A DNA stretch of 64,000 bases from Ancylostoma caninum (lineage: Eukaryota > Nematoda > Chromadorea > Rhabditida > Ancylostomatidae): positions 682,001 to 746,000 of the forward strand of contig JBAJFG010000549.1 of the NCBI GenBank assembly GCA_037903475.1, in the 5' to 3' direction. Position 1 is the stretch's first letter; each line of letters begins with the position of its first letter. This document shows positions 1 through 11,545 of the stretch, piece by piece. A program made the position numbers and the translations under genes. The notes under the pieces were generated by a model that saw only the letters and a list, made by a program, of their open reading frames with translations, did no database searches and was not told the origin of the DNA.

Positions 1-656
1 AAGCGATAATAATCCTGAGGTTGTGTGTAGTGAAAGAAATTCATGAAGCGATCTCATGGAGACCTCAAAGCTTTTAGTGTCAATGTTTTTCTCTCATCCA
101 ATTAAATGCGTTGCTCTTTCATAGATTTGTGATCTCAGTGACGTGGATTTTCTGGAATTCACTAGCCACAACTGGTTCTACGCGTTGTATTCATTTGTTA
201 TATGCAAAGTCATTTGTTCATAGACACTTTTTTCTAGTATGATCCAGTTTAGAAACCAGATCAACCATTTCCACGTACCCTTCCTTTACTTTAGTGTCAA
301 TAGAGCTTTGTCGCTGGCTTTTTTCCAACGGGAAAAAAAGTTGCTTTGTTTTTGGAATTTTCTAGGGCAAACAACTCAAAAACCAGAGAAATGTCGTTGG
401 TAGCATGAATTCCAGCACTACTTACTGGTTAGTTGCATCTTTTTGCCGAATTCTAAGATTCTTTGCAGTTTCATAGAGAACCTGCTGCAGATACGCATAC
501 TCATCTATGGCTTCTTTTTTAGTCTTTCACTAAATTTTTCCTAACTCCCAGCAAATCTGCGAATAACCACTGGAACACCGGGGATTCGTGGAGTGATTGG
601 ATGAAGTCTGACCTTTGAATTTCCTTCTCTGGATTTCGAATGCTAGTCTGGCCCTA
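1..656. other. Gene-free stretch at the window start
   Basis: I see no coding signal here. Base composition is ordinary and AT-leaning, with scattered T and A runs. A 10-base phrase, TTAGTGTCAA, occurs near 76 and again near 291; this is too short to interpret. Confidence 0.5.
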
Positions 657-688
657 CTTATTTGTTTATTTGTTTATTTATTTATTTA
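657..688. repeat. (TTTA)n simple repeat
   Basis: A run of TTTA and TTTG units, an ordinary interspersed microsatellite. Similar TTTA runs occur at about 8675-8695 and 32430-32450. Confidence 0.85.
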
Positions 689-1000
689 CTACGCTCAGTG
701 CTGCGTCAGAAAAAAAACAGTGAGGAAATGGTTACGCATTCACTCTCCGAAAAGTACTGGAGCTGGAAAGTAGGTATTTACCTGAAATTTACAACAAAAT
801 GCTTACCTGAGTTGCGTTTTTTTTTCTCGAATGCTGGACATTTTTCAAACAAGAGCAAGCGGGATCTTTTTCTGATCGTAGTCATAAGCCTGCTTGTACG
901 CAAAATTACGTGCCACAACCCTTTTCCCTCCTTGGCAACTCTAGAATCGCCTCTGCCATGCAGTTGAGCTGGCAGCAGACCACTTTCTCACCATAAACGT

Positions 1001-1083
1001 GCACGCGTGTGAAGCAGCACACGCGCGTGCGTGCGCAGCGGCTGCAGCGACGCCAGCGCGGCCGGCGCGCGGCGACGTCGCTG
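1001..1083. repeat. GC-rich double hairpin
   Basis: A short CpG-rich patch in otherwise AT-leaning DNA that contains two inverted repeats. One pairs GCACGCGTGTG (1001-1011) with its near-complement at 1018-1030. The other pairs GCAGCGACGCC (1044-1054) with GGCGACGTCGCTG (1071-1083). It could be a promoter-like CpG patch or the remains of a fold-back element. No terminal duplication is visible. Confidence 0.6.
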
Positions 1084-1090
1084 ATTTGAG

Positions 1091-1639
1091 TGGTTTCGCC
1101 TCGTGGCTACTCGACAGCTCGCTTTCAACTGGATTAACCTAATTCATCCAATTCACTCAACTACCAGCCAAACAGCAGCCAACACCTGTTTTTGTGTCGG
1201 TTGTTAAACGCGCGGCCGTTTATGACCGCTTCAACCGGTGAATTGCTTCACGAAATGCAATGTCAATTTTCGTTACCGTAGTGAATGTGGTTGAATGTCG
1301 CCTTGTCAGTGGAGTACGGTGTTTTTTTCTTCAGTGAGCGTGGTATTTTAGGGTACATATTGTGCAGCCATTACGCATTGTACTTGTTTCTTTGCACGTT
1401 TTTCAATAGTTCATTCCTTCCACTTGGATTACAATACGCATCTTTTACACCAGAATCGCATACTCTTGCAATGCGAATTTTTGAGGCAAGAGCCCTTCTC
1501 CATTTGCTCTGCTCCTGAAGAACGCATTATTACTCTTTCATGAACCTTACTGTCAAAAAACCTTTATGATTAAGAATTAAAAGCTAGTCTTTTCTTGTTT
1601 TTAGCCCGAAAGTTGCATTATTTAATCATGTCTTTAGTA
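1091..1639. other. Gene-free stretch
   Basis: I recognise nothing here. Open frames in the region are short, lack splice context and are compatible with chance. Confidence 0.5.
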
Positions 1640-2172
1640 CACTTCAGACTCTGATGCAGCAATGAGAGGATGAGTAACCTCAGCCATTGATATGGGCCCG
1701 GATGCATCATCGAAAGGATGGGTAACTTCATACATACTCTGGGCAAGATTGGCCATGGGTCACTTTTACCCAAGCCTCACATCTTTGTTAGAATGGGTAA
1801 TCTCATACCCATGAGTATTACTAACAGGATAACAGCTGATTATAAACAACGTCACATGTGGTTAAATATGTCATCTCGTTCAGTTTGGATAATCTCAATG
1901 ATGTTTGTGCTTAGAAGCTGTGTATGGGCAACGTCACGTGTGGCTATACATGTTGATTGGTGCTGGGGCCTGGAAGCGTCGATGAGATTACCCAGGGTAA
2001 ACGTGTTGATGCCCATGTCAGCGACGAATGCACGAGCGACTTGTATCATGTTTACCCTGGGTTATTTCAATGGTACATGCAGCAGCAGGAAGAGGGTAAA
2101 TATGTGTAATTTGATTCATTCAGCATAGGTAATATCAATGATGCATCCAGAACTTGCTGGAATAGCCACCAC
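1640..2172. repeat. Dispersed repeat family A, longest copy
   Basis: This region is built around repeated ATGGGTAA/TTACCC words (for example near 1719, 1795, 2057). It shares a right-hand block with 39148-39293 and 43748-43893: a GTAAT phrase, then GATGCATCC or a variant, then a CTTGCTG-like phrase. The three copies are divergent and have no obvious terminal inverted repeat. The plus-strand open frame across 1718-2128 is explained by the repeat and is not treated as a gene. The likely identity is a decayed non-autonomous element or degenerate satellite. Confidence 0.6.
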
Positions 2173-4494
2173 CTATTTACTTGGTGATCTATGTATTCAT
2201 TCATTTGTTTGATACATGCCACAGCGCATCGATGAATAACTTGTAAACTATAAAATGTAAAAAAAATGTTAAATTGTAACTTTTTCCGTATTTTCAATGT
2301 CTATGTTATAGATTTTTGAAGTACCCATATTCGACATAAAATTGCAACTGAGCTTTGAAAAACCTGTAAAAAGTGTGGGAATTCTTAAAAGTACTCCTGA
2401 AACTTGATAGGGCTATTCTTTGGAATCGGTTCTACTATGTAGATCCATTGTGATGTTTTTTTTTTCAGGTCCCTTTGTAGCATTTGGTCGCTTTGTAGCA
2501 TGTTATCCATTTTTTGTGTTCACTTTCTCATCTCCGAATTTAAGTGCGATGTTGTTATTTTGAGACGATTTCGATAGCTTTAATCAAGTATTATCGGCTA
2601 ATTTAATGGTTCGCGGCGATCGCGAGGGCATATTTAATGCACTTCCTCTCGGGCGACGGCTCGCGTCTGCAAATCCCTCTCGACCCGTATCTTCATCACA
2701 TACGTTGAACCATCACTATGTCATGGTTTATTAATAGAATAATACGGACGGCAGGCCTTCTTGGGCAGCTTCCGTTGCGCGAGTTGAACGTGGAATTCTA
2801 GCTCTGGAAAATCTAAATTCTTGCCTTCCATGCAACGTGCTGTTACCATTTGTTTTCCACAGTAGGTTACACAGCCTTGACGAATTCCTCATTATTTCCT
2901 ATGTTCCTCCTCTTCCTATCGTTTTTCCTCGCTGCTGGGACACTGAATGTCTCTACGTTATGTCAAAGCTATTCAAGAATACCAGATGCTAGTCTAGTAT
3001 AATTGATACAACTGGAGTGATTGATTAGAAAGAATGACATAAAGAGCACAGCTTTCCTTTCAAATAGTTATGACAGCTGCCCATATTTCTAGACATCTTC
3101 GCTACTATTTTTCTGATTCTGTTCCCTCTCCCAGGCCAAAAACTGAAATTCCTCACAATTTTCATCATATATTTAAATTGTATAATTCCGGACCTCTGCG
3201 TGTAGCACTAAGATTTTTTGTTCATTTTTCTACGCAGCATGTTTCTCTTTACTTTCAGCCGAAAGTTTGCTTACTCTTCTCAATTGTAGTTTGTCGCTCC
3301 TGGATGTGATCCGTTTTTTTTTTCAGTATAATCATTCTTTCTGCTCTTGTTGTTCTTGGTTTTCCTAAAGCAGACATCATAGACCAAAGCATTTATTTTT
3401 GGTTTGATGTGTTTTTTTTTTCGAGAGAAGAAAAAAAAACACTGAAAACGATCTCTGTCCTTGAGTTCCCGATTATTTTAAAGTTCTACCTAATAGTATC
3501 TATTCAGTAGAAACTTCACTACATGCTTGAACGCTTTATTTACCTCGATACCTGTCATACCACCCATCATAACTCTACAAGAATAGGATTACCGCACAGA
3601 ACGAAGGCAAGGTTCGCAATTAGCATGTGAAGTATCCCTGCCACCCCATTCAACCTCAGAACAATAATGGTTCTTTTATCGTTTCTTAGCCTTGTTCCCC
3701 CCGTTTTTATCATTTGTTCCAGTACCTTTCTGTCACGTATATTCTGTAAAGCAGTGCATCTCCGCTACCTTCTTTTCTTCTTATATCACTCTTATATCTC
3801 AAATCCTAGCACACGTACATCTGATTGATGTAATTTATAGTGACAATCTCCCCATAATAGCATTATCCATGGTCGTTCATCCTACCTATAAGATAAGATG
3901 TATCTATAAGATGCGAAGTCATACCAGGAGTCACTTAGTATTTTTGCGTCGCCCTTTTTGTAAACAGTACTGATCTTTGCATCCACGACAAGTAATGATC
4001 ATGTAGCTCTCTTACCAATATCGATCGTTTATTTGATCCGTTCGGCATTAATGTTGATGAATTCATCTAGGCTGTTACAGATGAACCATGTTGCTTCTTG
4101 GATAATCGACGACAACAAGCACAACCAGCTCGTATCGTGAGTTTGTCGATCGCTCGATCGATATTGATTTTTACTGCAACTGTTTACTATGAGATTTGGT
4201 GAAAGTTAGCATCTAACTCATGTAACTTTATTGGAAGCTTTCTCGTGGTTACCGTGTTTTTAATTGTGAGTACGGTTTCAATCTGCATTTGCGGACCCCT
4301 ATGTGACATAGTATAAAACATTTATTTTTCGTAGAAATATCACCGGTTTCATATAAATTTTGAGATTGTTGTATTGTAAGGGAGAATGGGGCGGTGCTAC
4401 TGCTGTACGATTGGTGGATTCTCACACTTCTTCTCATCTCTAGGTACCACTGTTCATGCGTAACCACAGCATATGTCGACGAATTCTTGTGGAT
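2173..4494. other. Gene-free stretch
   Basis: No convincing exon. A T10/A9 hairpin lies at 3409-3442, where GTG plus a T-run faces an A-run plus CAC around a short GA-rich loop. T-rich AG acceptor-like sites occur near 2467 and 3326, but no open exon with a donor follows either. A moderately GC-rich patch lies at 2605-2690. Confidence 0.5.
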
Positions 4495-4745
4495 TTAGAA
4501 CCGAATAGAAATCGAATAGTTCAATTCATTGAATAATTATTCGTGCAGGTATTCAGAATTCAAAAGAAGAAAAGATCTGCGTGGACCTATTCGACATCGA
4601 AATTTTGAATTTCGAATAAATCGATGGCTATCTAATGCATTCTTCGGTGCTAGGTATAGAATTTACCAATCAAACAGTAGCGACACCATTCCCTTCTTCT
4701 CATTATGGGCAAAGAACAATAACTATTGAATTGCCGCATTGTTTT
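4495..4745. repeat. Dispersed repeat family B, copy 1
   Basis: This copy shares blocks in the same order with 40989-41285: a CGAATA-rich start, a shared TCTAATGCATT word (near 4632 and 41186), a CCAATCAA word, and a CATTATGG word near the right end. The copies differ by many indels, so this is an old insertion. The 66-codon plus-strand frame inside it is not treated as a gene. The family is unidentified and no terminal repeat was found. Confidence 0.55.
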
Positions 4746-5621
4746 TAAGGGGTTGGAACGTTGCGCTCATAATTGCTCTGTGGCCGAATTCTGCGAATGG
4801 CCAGTTGGCCGAGTTAGCCAATGGCAGAGCTCGGCGGCGGCTTGCTTTTCAGACGCATTGCTCCACTATTTTGCTCTACGTTGTACGTTCGAAATTTTAT
4901 GCGATCCGAAATTTTGTGTTCACGGATCACTGCTCCATACTTTCTTGACCATCTTTATGTCCATAAGTGCACGAGAAGAACTAAATTTACGTCTACTCCT
5001 TATCACGGTGCCAAAAACTATCGCAGTTTCAAGATTTCTTGCGCATACCATTATGTTAGCCTTGTAATGTTGCGTTCCCTGGCATGAAAAGCATAACAGT
5101 ACTATAAACTGGGCAGGACACGACCGGCAAGCCAATCGTTTGATTTGTCAGAGGACAAAGAACACTATCATTTGTTAAGAAAAATTAGCGAAAATCACTA
5201 GATGATTACGTCATTGTTGGAAGTATCCATGAAGTTTCAACCGATGTGACTCTCATTTTAGATCGTTGTTCGATCGACGCTCGTCGCACACGCAGCAGGA
5301 TTTCGCGGACGGTAAGTGATACCTTTTTTTTCGTGGGCGGGACCTATTCATCTCTCTCCACTTCTCTCCACATCTTCCTCTCTCTCACCTTGCTCCAGCA
5401 CCAACTTTACAGGTTCTGAGACCAACTCTGTAAATCCTAGTTATTCTTGGAACAGTGGCTGTCCTTGAGCGGCTACCGTAATCCGCTTCGTGTTGAGACC
5501 ACTAACCGGAATTTGCGTGAATAGTATTCGTGACTTGTTGCAAAGAAACTCTCTATAAAACTTGTTGCAGTGCTGTCGTCCTATTTCTGCTGTTACAACT
5601 CCCACTTTTTTCCTTACTCAC
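4746..5621. other. Mostly gene-free; isolated splice-like signals
   Basis: A short plus-strand segment at about 5262-5309 is bounded by a TTTTAG acceptor and a GTAAGT donor. It cannot be joined to a partner exon with confidence. The recurrent word CTACCGTAATCC lies at 5473-5484. A CTCTCC-rich pyrimidine stretch lies at about 5350-5395. Confidence 0.4.
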
Positions 5622-5835
5622 CACTAAATGCAATGCGGACAAACCAGTTGATCCCGACACGAAGGCACGTACTGTAGTTGCCTGCCAAACTGCTCTCCTG
5701 TTCACTTGTTGTTGTTCTCTTGCGCTATTAGCCAGATATCTGAGCTTAATCTGCATTTGATGTGTTCTCAAACTTTCCGAAGACTTATTGAAACGACCGC
5801 CTACTACACTCGTTAAGTTATGGAATAGTCCTGTT
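5622..5835 (-). CDS. Candidate internal exon, unknown protein
   Basis: This minus-strand segment of 214 bases is open in one frame for 71 codons. It is bounded upstream by a T-rich acceptor ending in CACTAG (boundary at 5835/5836) and downstream by a strong GTGAGTAAGG donor (boundary at 5622/5621). The predicted peptide is polar, rich in Ser, Gln and Arg, with pieces such as SSESLRTHQMQIKLRYLAN and AREQQQVNRRAVWQ, and shows no recognised domain. The exon would enter in phase 2 and leave in phase 0. No matching neighbour exon was found on either side, and a shorter plus-strand frame overlaps it. Chance open frames of this size occur in the window, so the support rests mainly on the donor. Confidence 0.28.
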
Positions 5836-7343
5836 CTAGTGCACAAAACATAGTTTTTAACATTATCTTTTTGGATTATTTGATAAAGAGGACGTTGCCA
5901 TTGGCCTGCTCATCCTTGCTAGCACTGTGGCAACAGGTGGTCGGTCTTCAGGACATTTCAACACAACATATGACCGTTTTTTACTGGCTACTTCTGTATG
6001 AGGCAGCTGCTCCATTGTGCAAGTCGGGGTTGCATTCCCAAAAAAAGAGGCGTTACCACTGCATTACGATTGGCCTGGCCCATCCAGGCAGTTTTCCCGA
6101 CTTTACCCGTTCTTATACTCGTTCGTTTGGCGTGTCCACCTACGCAAAATGCAATCGATCGAGCTGACGAATTTGCGGACTTGACGATATCTTGCATGGC
6201 AGTAATGGCGCGAAACTATCGAATGCGATGGAAAGCAGTAGTCATGATCTGTGTTTATACCTCATCGCCGGACGGTGGCATAACAGCGATTATCACAAAA
6301 GACCAGTCTTCTGAACAGAAGGGCTTACCGTAATCTCCAAGCGTCCCATACCACTCTCTTCAAATTGGAAATTGGAGATGGCAGGTGGTTTGATTTTGCT
6401 ATGCCCTGATCACCTTGCTGATTGCCTTCAGTGTTGTTCTATGTGAGTCACATCTTATTCTATGCCCGTAAATTAGGGTGAGACCGTTTGCTAGTCGGAC
6501 TGAATTTTTAATCTCGTTGTAGAAGTAGGTGGAGGAAGGAGGAACCAACGAAAAATCCTAGTTCATAACGTTGACGGAATCGCCGCGCCATGTTTACTGG
6601 CAGGAGCTTCGCGAATTATGGTCATCGCATGATTTCGGATGCAAAAAGTATGAACGGCACCCAACGGGACGTCGCGTCTTGACAATGACCACCAACTACC
6701 ACGAAGTGACTCCACATGGGAGCGACCGCTTTTGAACAGTTTGCATGTACGCGACATTCGCGCTGCGGCGAAGTGTAAACCCCATAGCTATGATTCTCCA
6801 TTGTGGCAGCGCTTTTCCGGCACGCGGTGCTGCCGCGCTGCTGTACATGCTCAAGTCCGTAAAATTGACAGCTCAATCAATGCGCACTACATGGGTAAAC
6901 TTACCTTTGCTATATTTAGTGTTATTTTTATGGGTAGATAATATTTTACTTATGTGACAGTATTTTTATGGGTAAATTTCGGACGGGTTATCATAAGCAT
7001 AGTTCATAATATTATAAATGCGGATGCGCGCCATGTGTGCAACCGAGACATTGTCCTGACGCAGCCCAGTCGCATGGTTAACGCACGCATTTGCTGCATC
7101 GTGAGCTATTTGCGGCGGTCGTGCAGCGATCACGTACGACCCTCACTCTCCCAGTGCAAGTAGGTAGTGGGGAAGTATGGTCCTGTAGGGAAAGCCATGC
7201 CACTTTCTTTTGTCTGCGTCTCCTAGTCCGTCGTTATCTCTGTTCATCTCTGGGACATCAGTAAGTGAACTGGTTGCTAGAGACGACGATGTAAAGGAGG
7301 GTTTAGCATTTCGGAAATCGGCATGACTCATTCCATGGGACTA
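5836..7343. other. Gene-free stretch
   Basis: No supported gene. Overlapping 60-110-codon frames on both strands around 5870-6960 have no consistent splice context. A weak local duplication of a TTTTTATGGGTA phrase occurs near 6926 and 6964 and may be related to repeat family A. Confidence 0.5.
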
Positions 7344-7557
7344 TACAGGGTGCGTGAAAAGTGTTGATCGGAATCAATCCCTCGCACCATCTTTGTCGTC
7401 GCATTTGAGCCAAAGACGGTCCGATTGACGATGACTGCTGAAACTTAGCTTGTACGGTCCTTCCTCATATTGCTATAAAAGTTTTATTATTGCAGTTCTA
7501 CTGCATGCGATGCAGTACTACTTTTCTAGGCGGTCAATATTTTTCACGCACCCTGTA
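7344..7557. mobile_element. Mariner-like MITE
   Basis: This is a 214-bp element with near-perfect terminal inverted repeats of about 26 bp. The left end reads TACAGGGTGCGTGAAAAGTG and the right end is its inverse with few mismatches. TA dinucleotides flank both ends, the target-site preference of Tc1/mariner transposases. The interior has no coding capacity. The outermost 14 bases match the end of the mariner pseudogene at 10747, so a related transposase could have moved it, though the subterminal bases differ. The good match between the two ends suggests a relatively recent insertion. Confidence 0.9.
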
Positions 7558-8888
7558 TATAATTGAATGATCATGTACCGTTAGGATAATATCATCTGTG
7601 ATTTATGACGTTCTTAGGACACTCGTAGGATACACACAGCCAATCCTCACAAACTTCGCGCATTATACATCTTACACAGATTGCCGTTGAGAGTAAGCCA
7701 GAGTAAATCAGAGTAAATAAAAGGATATGGGTATTGGCTGTAGTCCTCGTAATCCGCGAAGACTTGCAGAGACGTCCAAGACGGTACAACACGGTTGCTC
7801 TTTTTATATGTATTTTCTAGTATTTTTACACTGCAAATCATTGGTATTATAAAGGTGAAATTGAATCTGAATTAGTATTTTGACGAGGGAATCCCTTTTA
7901 AATTTGAATAACCATAAATGGAAGAGTGCTATTTTCCTCACAGCCTCTCAGGCGCATGAATCAGACAGCAAGTATGACTGCTGTACGTTCATTATATAGC
8001 TACTGTAAAATAGTGTGTAACTTTTGAAGTCTAATAACCTAAACCGGAAGGATTCAGACAACTCCCAAAGGAGCATAAATCTGTGCCTAGAAACACATGG
8101 ATTAAACCAGAGATGAGAGACACCCAAATAAATTCCTGTCTTGTCCATTTATCCTTCTTCTATTTTCTTTCCTCATCTTTGTTTGCCATATCAAAATGAG
8201 ACGCTGGAAATTCATCACGTTCCCTTTCAAACAGAAGACAACCTTTGCTAACAAAGGCTAGACTGACTGGATAATCCGTATTATCGCTCCAACGCAGAAA
8301 ACTCATCGGATGTACTGGGATCCCACTCAGAATAAGTTCGTCGCAGGATCACGCCCCTTTCCGTCATAAGGAGATTTTTCGCTTGTATCTTGACAAATAA
8401 ACATTTCGCTTATTGCTCCAATGCTGCTCCTCAGAAATACGGGCGCCTCAATCGGCTTGTGCTCTTATGCTGTATGTGCTTTGGGTGCTCTGTTGTTCTA
8501 TTTCCATGCTGCAATGATGACAAATCTGTTTGTCCCTTTATCGGTCAGTGGGTGGCGTTGGAAATATTCTTGTAAGAGTTCTCCCGAGCTGACTGCACAA
8601 CTGTAGCGAGTAGTTCAAAATTTTTATGAATTTATTACTAGTTACTTATTCTTGCCTTTACTTTATTTTGGTATTTATTTATTTATTTATTTGTTACATC
8701 ACAGATGATGTGCTTGATATCGACAGTAATTAACAAGACAAAAAGAGAATATTAGCGAGTATATAATATCATAATATTATAATAATATTTATCTGTTTTT
8801 TTTTTCAGATTTGGAATCAATTTTTAGCAGCCTTTTTTGTAATCCCAGTGGTTTATGTCCCAAAATCAGTTATTTCAGCTACTCCATA
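7558..8888. other. Gene-free, AT-rich stretch
   Basis: Simple TTTA-type repeats lie at 8675-8695, and a very AT-rich run of TAATAT words lies at 8758-8795, followed by a polypyrimidine-AG site ending at about 8809. No exon with a matching donor follows. The open frames here are short. Confidence 0.5.
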
Positions 8889-9029
8889 TACAGTCTTTCT
8901 CAGAAATTCTTGCCTCACGCTGAACCGCCCGTCAGGTTAGCCACATCACATGATAATGCATTGGTGATGCGGCGGGGCTTAGCAGATGGGCGGCGAAGCA
9001 TGAGGCATGTATTCTTGAGAAGGACTGTA
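8889..9029. mobile_element. 141-bp MITE, family C, copy 1
   Basis: Inverted terminal repeats of about 40 bp start TACAGTCTTTCTCAGAAATT on the left and TACAGTCCTTCTCAAGAATA when read inward from the right. Both arms contain a TGCCTCA..C word and run up to a CCGCCC motif. TA flanks both ends. A second copy with the same layout lies at 57140-57287. The element has no coding capacity. Inferred type: Tc1/mariner-mobilised MITE. Confidence 0.88.
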
Positions 9030-9124
9030 GGTTCTTTAGGTGTGGTAATTGCAAGGTATGGTCTGCGTGGGCGTGCACTTCTCTCTTATCATCCCCTTTG
9101 AAACAGTATCCACCTTACTTACTA

Positions 9125-9736
9125 ACTCAGATAATTTTTCGGAAGAACCGCAGCAGAAAACCGGAAGAACCGACAGGTGACCTGTGGTCCCTCAGGTTTC
9201 CTGCTGCATTTCTTCCGAATACCTGCTGCGGTCCTTCCGAACAGCTGCTGCGGTCTTTCCGAACAGCTGCTGCGGTCCTTCCGAATAACTGCTGCGGTCC
9301 TTCCGAATAGCTGCTGCGGTCCTTTCGACTGGATACGGGGATGTGTGCGCCCATTCCACAAAACTGCGTTACGCAACCAGTTCATGCCCGTGGGACGACC
9401 ATGCAGCGGTACTCACATGCAAAAATGACAACCTCGTTGAAGATCACTGACTTTATGTTCCAATATACTCGTAAAGCCAACTTCCCACCTAAAGTTCGTA
9501 ACCGATGGATTTTTGTTGGGCGCAACAAAACTGAGTTCCGTATATGAGAAGGGTGTGATAACGCTCACTCTCTCTTCCATTCTGCTGTGGTTCTTCCTGT
9601 TTTCTGCTGCGGTCCTTCCGATTCGTTCCCCACACAAATCTGTTCTGCTGCGGTTTTTCCGAACCACGCCAGCGAGATTCGGAAGGACCGCAGCAGAAAA
9701 CATTCTGCTGCGGTCCTTTCGACAATTTATCTGAGT
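9125..9736. mobile_element. Inverted-repeat element carrying an internal 22-bp array
   Basis: The element begins ACTCAGATAA (9125) and ends TTATCTGAGT (9736). Just inside each end lies the motif GGAAG(A)ACCGCAGCAGAA, facing inward on both sides. The same motif is tandemly amplified at 9201-9332 and appears again in both orientations at about 9585-9720. It therefore consists of ends and many internal copies of the end sequence, separated by a unique 250-bp segment. No transposase is encoded, and frames across it are repeats read through. No relative was seen elsewhere in the window. Confidence 0.82.
9201..9332. repeat. 22-bp tandem repeat, six units
   Basis: Six consecutive 22-bp units start at 9201, 9223, 9245, 9267, 9289 and 9311. 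The consensus is CTGCTGCGGTCCTTCCGAAN followed by two variable bases. The four central units are almost identical; the first and last have diverged, as is usual at array edges. The unit equals the inverted motif found at the ends of the host element. Confidence 0.93.
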
Positions 9737-10746
9737 GCTTTTTTTTTGAAAATACCTTGAATGTATCTATCTAGGTTTTGTTTTCGTTTCGTGCACTATC
9801 CTTATGCAAAAACTACACCAATTTTCGCTGTAAGTTTCCTACTGCACTCATCAGTAAGGTAGAGGAAACTCATAGCTACGATGATCAAAATTTTCTTCAT
9901 GATCAATTTATCTATTATACATTTAATGAATGTGAAATACGAAATATGAACAGAAATATGAATGGGAAACATCCCTTAATTAGCGCCTAGAGATGTAGAT
10001 GCTACTAGGGTCCGAATTGTTCGATTGACACGCTACCTTTCTTGATAATTTGTAGTAACACTTTCAGCTTTAAAGGCAGCACCTACGCAAATTTTGCTCT
10101 CGCAAATTTCATTATATCCCTAGAAATAGCGGGAAAACCATCGCAATGATCAATTCTGTCTAATCTTACGAAATTGGCTGTTTTTACTGCCACCAGTCTG
10201 GCCCGTTCACAAAGAATGGCCGAGTTATCTGGGCTTGAATTGGAAGAACGTGAGACTGAAAGCAAGCGCTATTGTAAGGAAAAACAGTGATTGTTAACAA
10301 AAATACCTATTCATTCCATACCACAACTCATCCTAACAGATCGCAAGCACGCATTTTATCTCTTTATATCTTGAGGATGCTGAGGCCTACGACTGTGCGA
10401 CTTCTGGAGAATCGTTGCGACACCAATTGAGTAACCAAAACGATCAAACACAAAAATTTAGGTGCTGCCCTTAACAATACTATGCCATAGTGTCACCACA
10501 TCTGCACTGACTTGCTTGACCCGAGTGATTTCCCTTGTAATGCCCGCTGGACTTCTTCCTTTACATGCATAGATCCTCCATGGAAGACTGCAGTAGTCGA
10601 ATTATATCCAGTAATCACCCAGGAAACTTGAAAATTTGGACATTTCTCGCAAGGTTTTGCGGAGACTGCGCTGTTGTACTAGGAGCAGTTGTGCATCCGG
10701 CATCCTGGTGCATTATTTTGAATCTAGCTTATGTAGTACATGCATA
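9737..10746. other. Gene-free stretch
   Basis: No supported exon and no repeat was noticed. Frames of up to about 96 codons near 10565-10855 run into the mariner remnant and are not considered coding. Confidence 0.5.
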
Positions 10747-11545
10747 TACAGGGTGCGTAATAATTATAGCGAAAAGGTATTCAAGTCGCCTAGAGCGAAA
10801 ATGTAAACGTTTTGAGGAATCAAAGATGTGGCAATATTTATCGGTGTATTTTTAACTAAGAACAACATTGAAATTCGGAAATATCCCCGTTGGCATCCAT
10901 ATAGGCCTTGAGGCGCTTTGGAAAAACATCGACTGTGGCACGCAAGTATGGCGTGTCGAGCTCGTCTCACCCCTTCTGGAGGTCTTCCCTCAAAGGAATC
11001 AGAGAACGGTGAGTTTTCAAGAAGGCTTTTGCTCCCAATATCGACCAGACGCTTCAATCCATCGGATTCAAACACGGAGAGTTGACTGGCCGCTCGTCAA
11101 AGCTGATAAAGTCGGTGAAGTTAGTCTTGTACCAGTTCTGCTACATTCATGCTTTGTGAGCGGGGACACCATCCTGATGGTATGCCCAACAGCCGTTTCC
11201 AAACTGAGCGCTAGCCCAGGGTAGCAATCAATCCCAACTTGCGCGAGATTCTTCTCATCAAAATCTTCTTGATGCTCATTTCTCCTGACATTTGCAGGAA
11301 CCGGGCGCACCGGGTCCCTGCGATTTCCTCCACGTACCTTTCTGAGATTGCTCGTAGTGGTCACAGATACATGTCTTCGTCGTCCAAATAGATCTCCGGT
11401 TCATAGGTCCTTGTAGCGTCTAACGGATCTGCGGATAACACTTTTATGTATTCCAAGACGCTGCTGAACCTCATGTGCCAAAAAGCTTTGGCGGCGAAGC
11501 TCTGATGGAAAGGCGGTGGCAGGAGCGCCTGATTATCACAACAAT
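10747..11545 (-). mobile_element. Decayed mariner-like element with transposase pseudogene (DD37D)
   Basis: Read on the minus strand, pieces of a mariner/IS630-type transposase appear in order. First comes an N-terminal helix-turn-helix region with LGIHKSVIRRSVRRYKDL. Then comes the second catalytic block QDGVPAHKA. After two in-frame stops follows NWYKTNFTDFISF, then ERPVNSPCLNPMD, with 37 residues between the two Asp (DD37D spacing). The C-terminus has SVWSILGAKAF and WDELDTPYLRATVDVFPKR. The segment expected to hold the first catalytic Asp is missing, and there are stops and frame changes, so it is dead. The downstream end has a TA-flanked TACAGGGTGCGTAATAATTA terminus (10747). No matching left terminus was found; the upstream boundary is set by the last recognisable transposase sequence. 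Plus-strand frames across it are antisense shadows. Confidence 0.92.

Noticed and set aside
10868..11224. 118-codon plus-strand open frame
   Set aside because: It is antisense to the mariner transposase remnant, whose conserved blocks are unmistakable on the minus strand.
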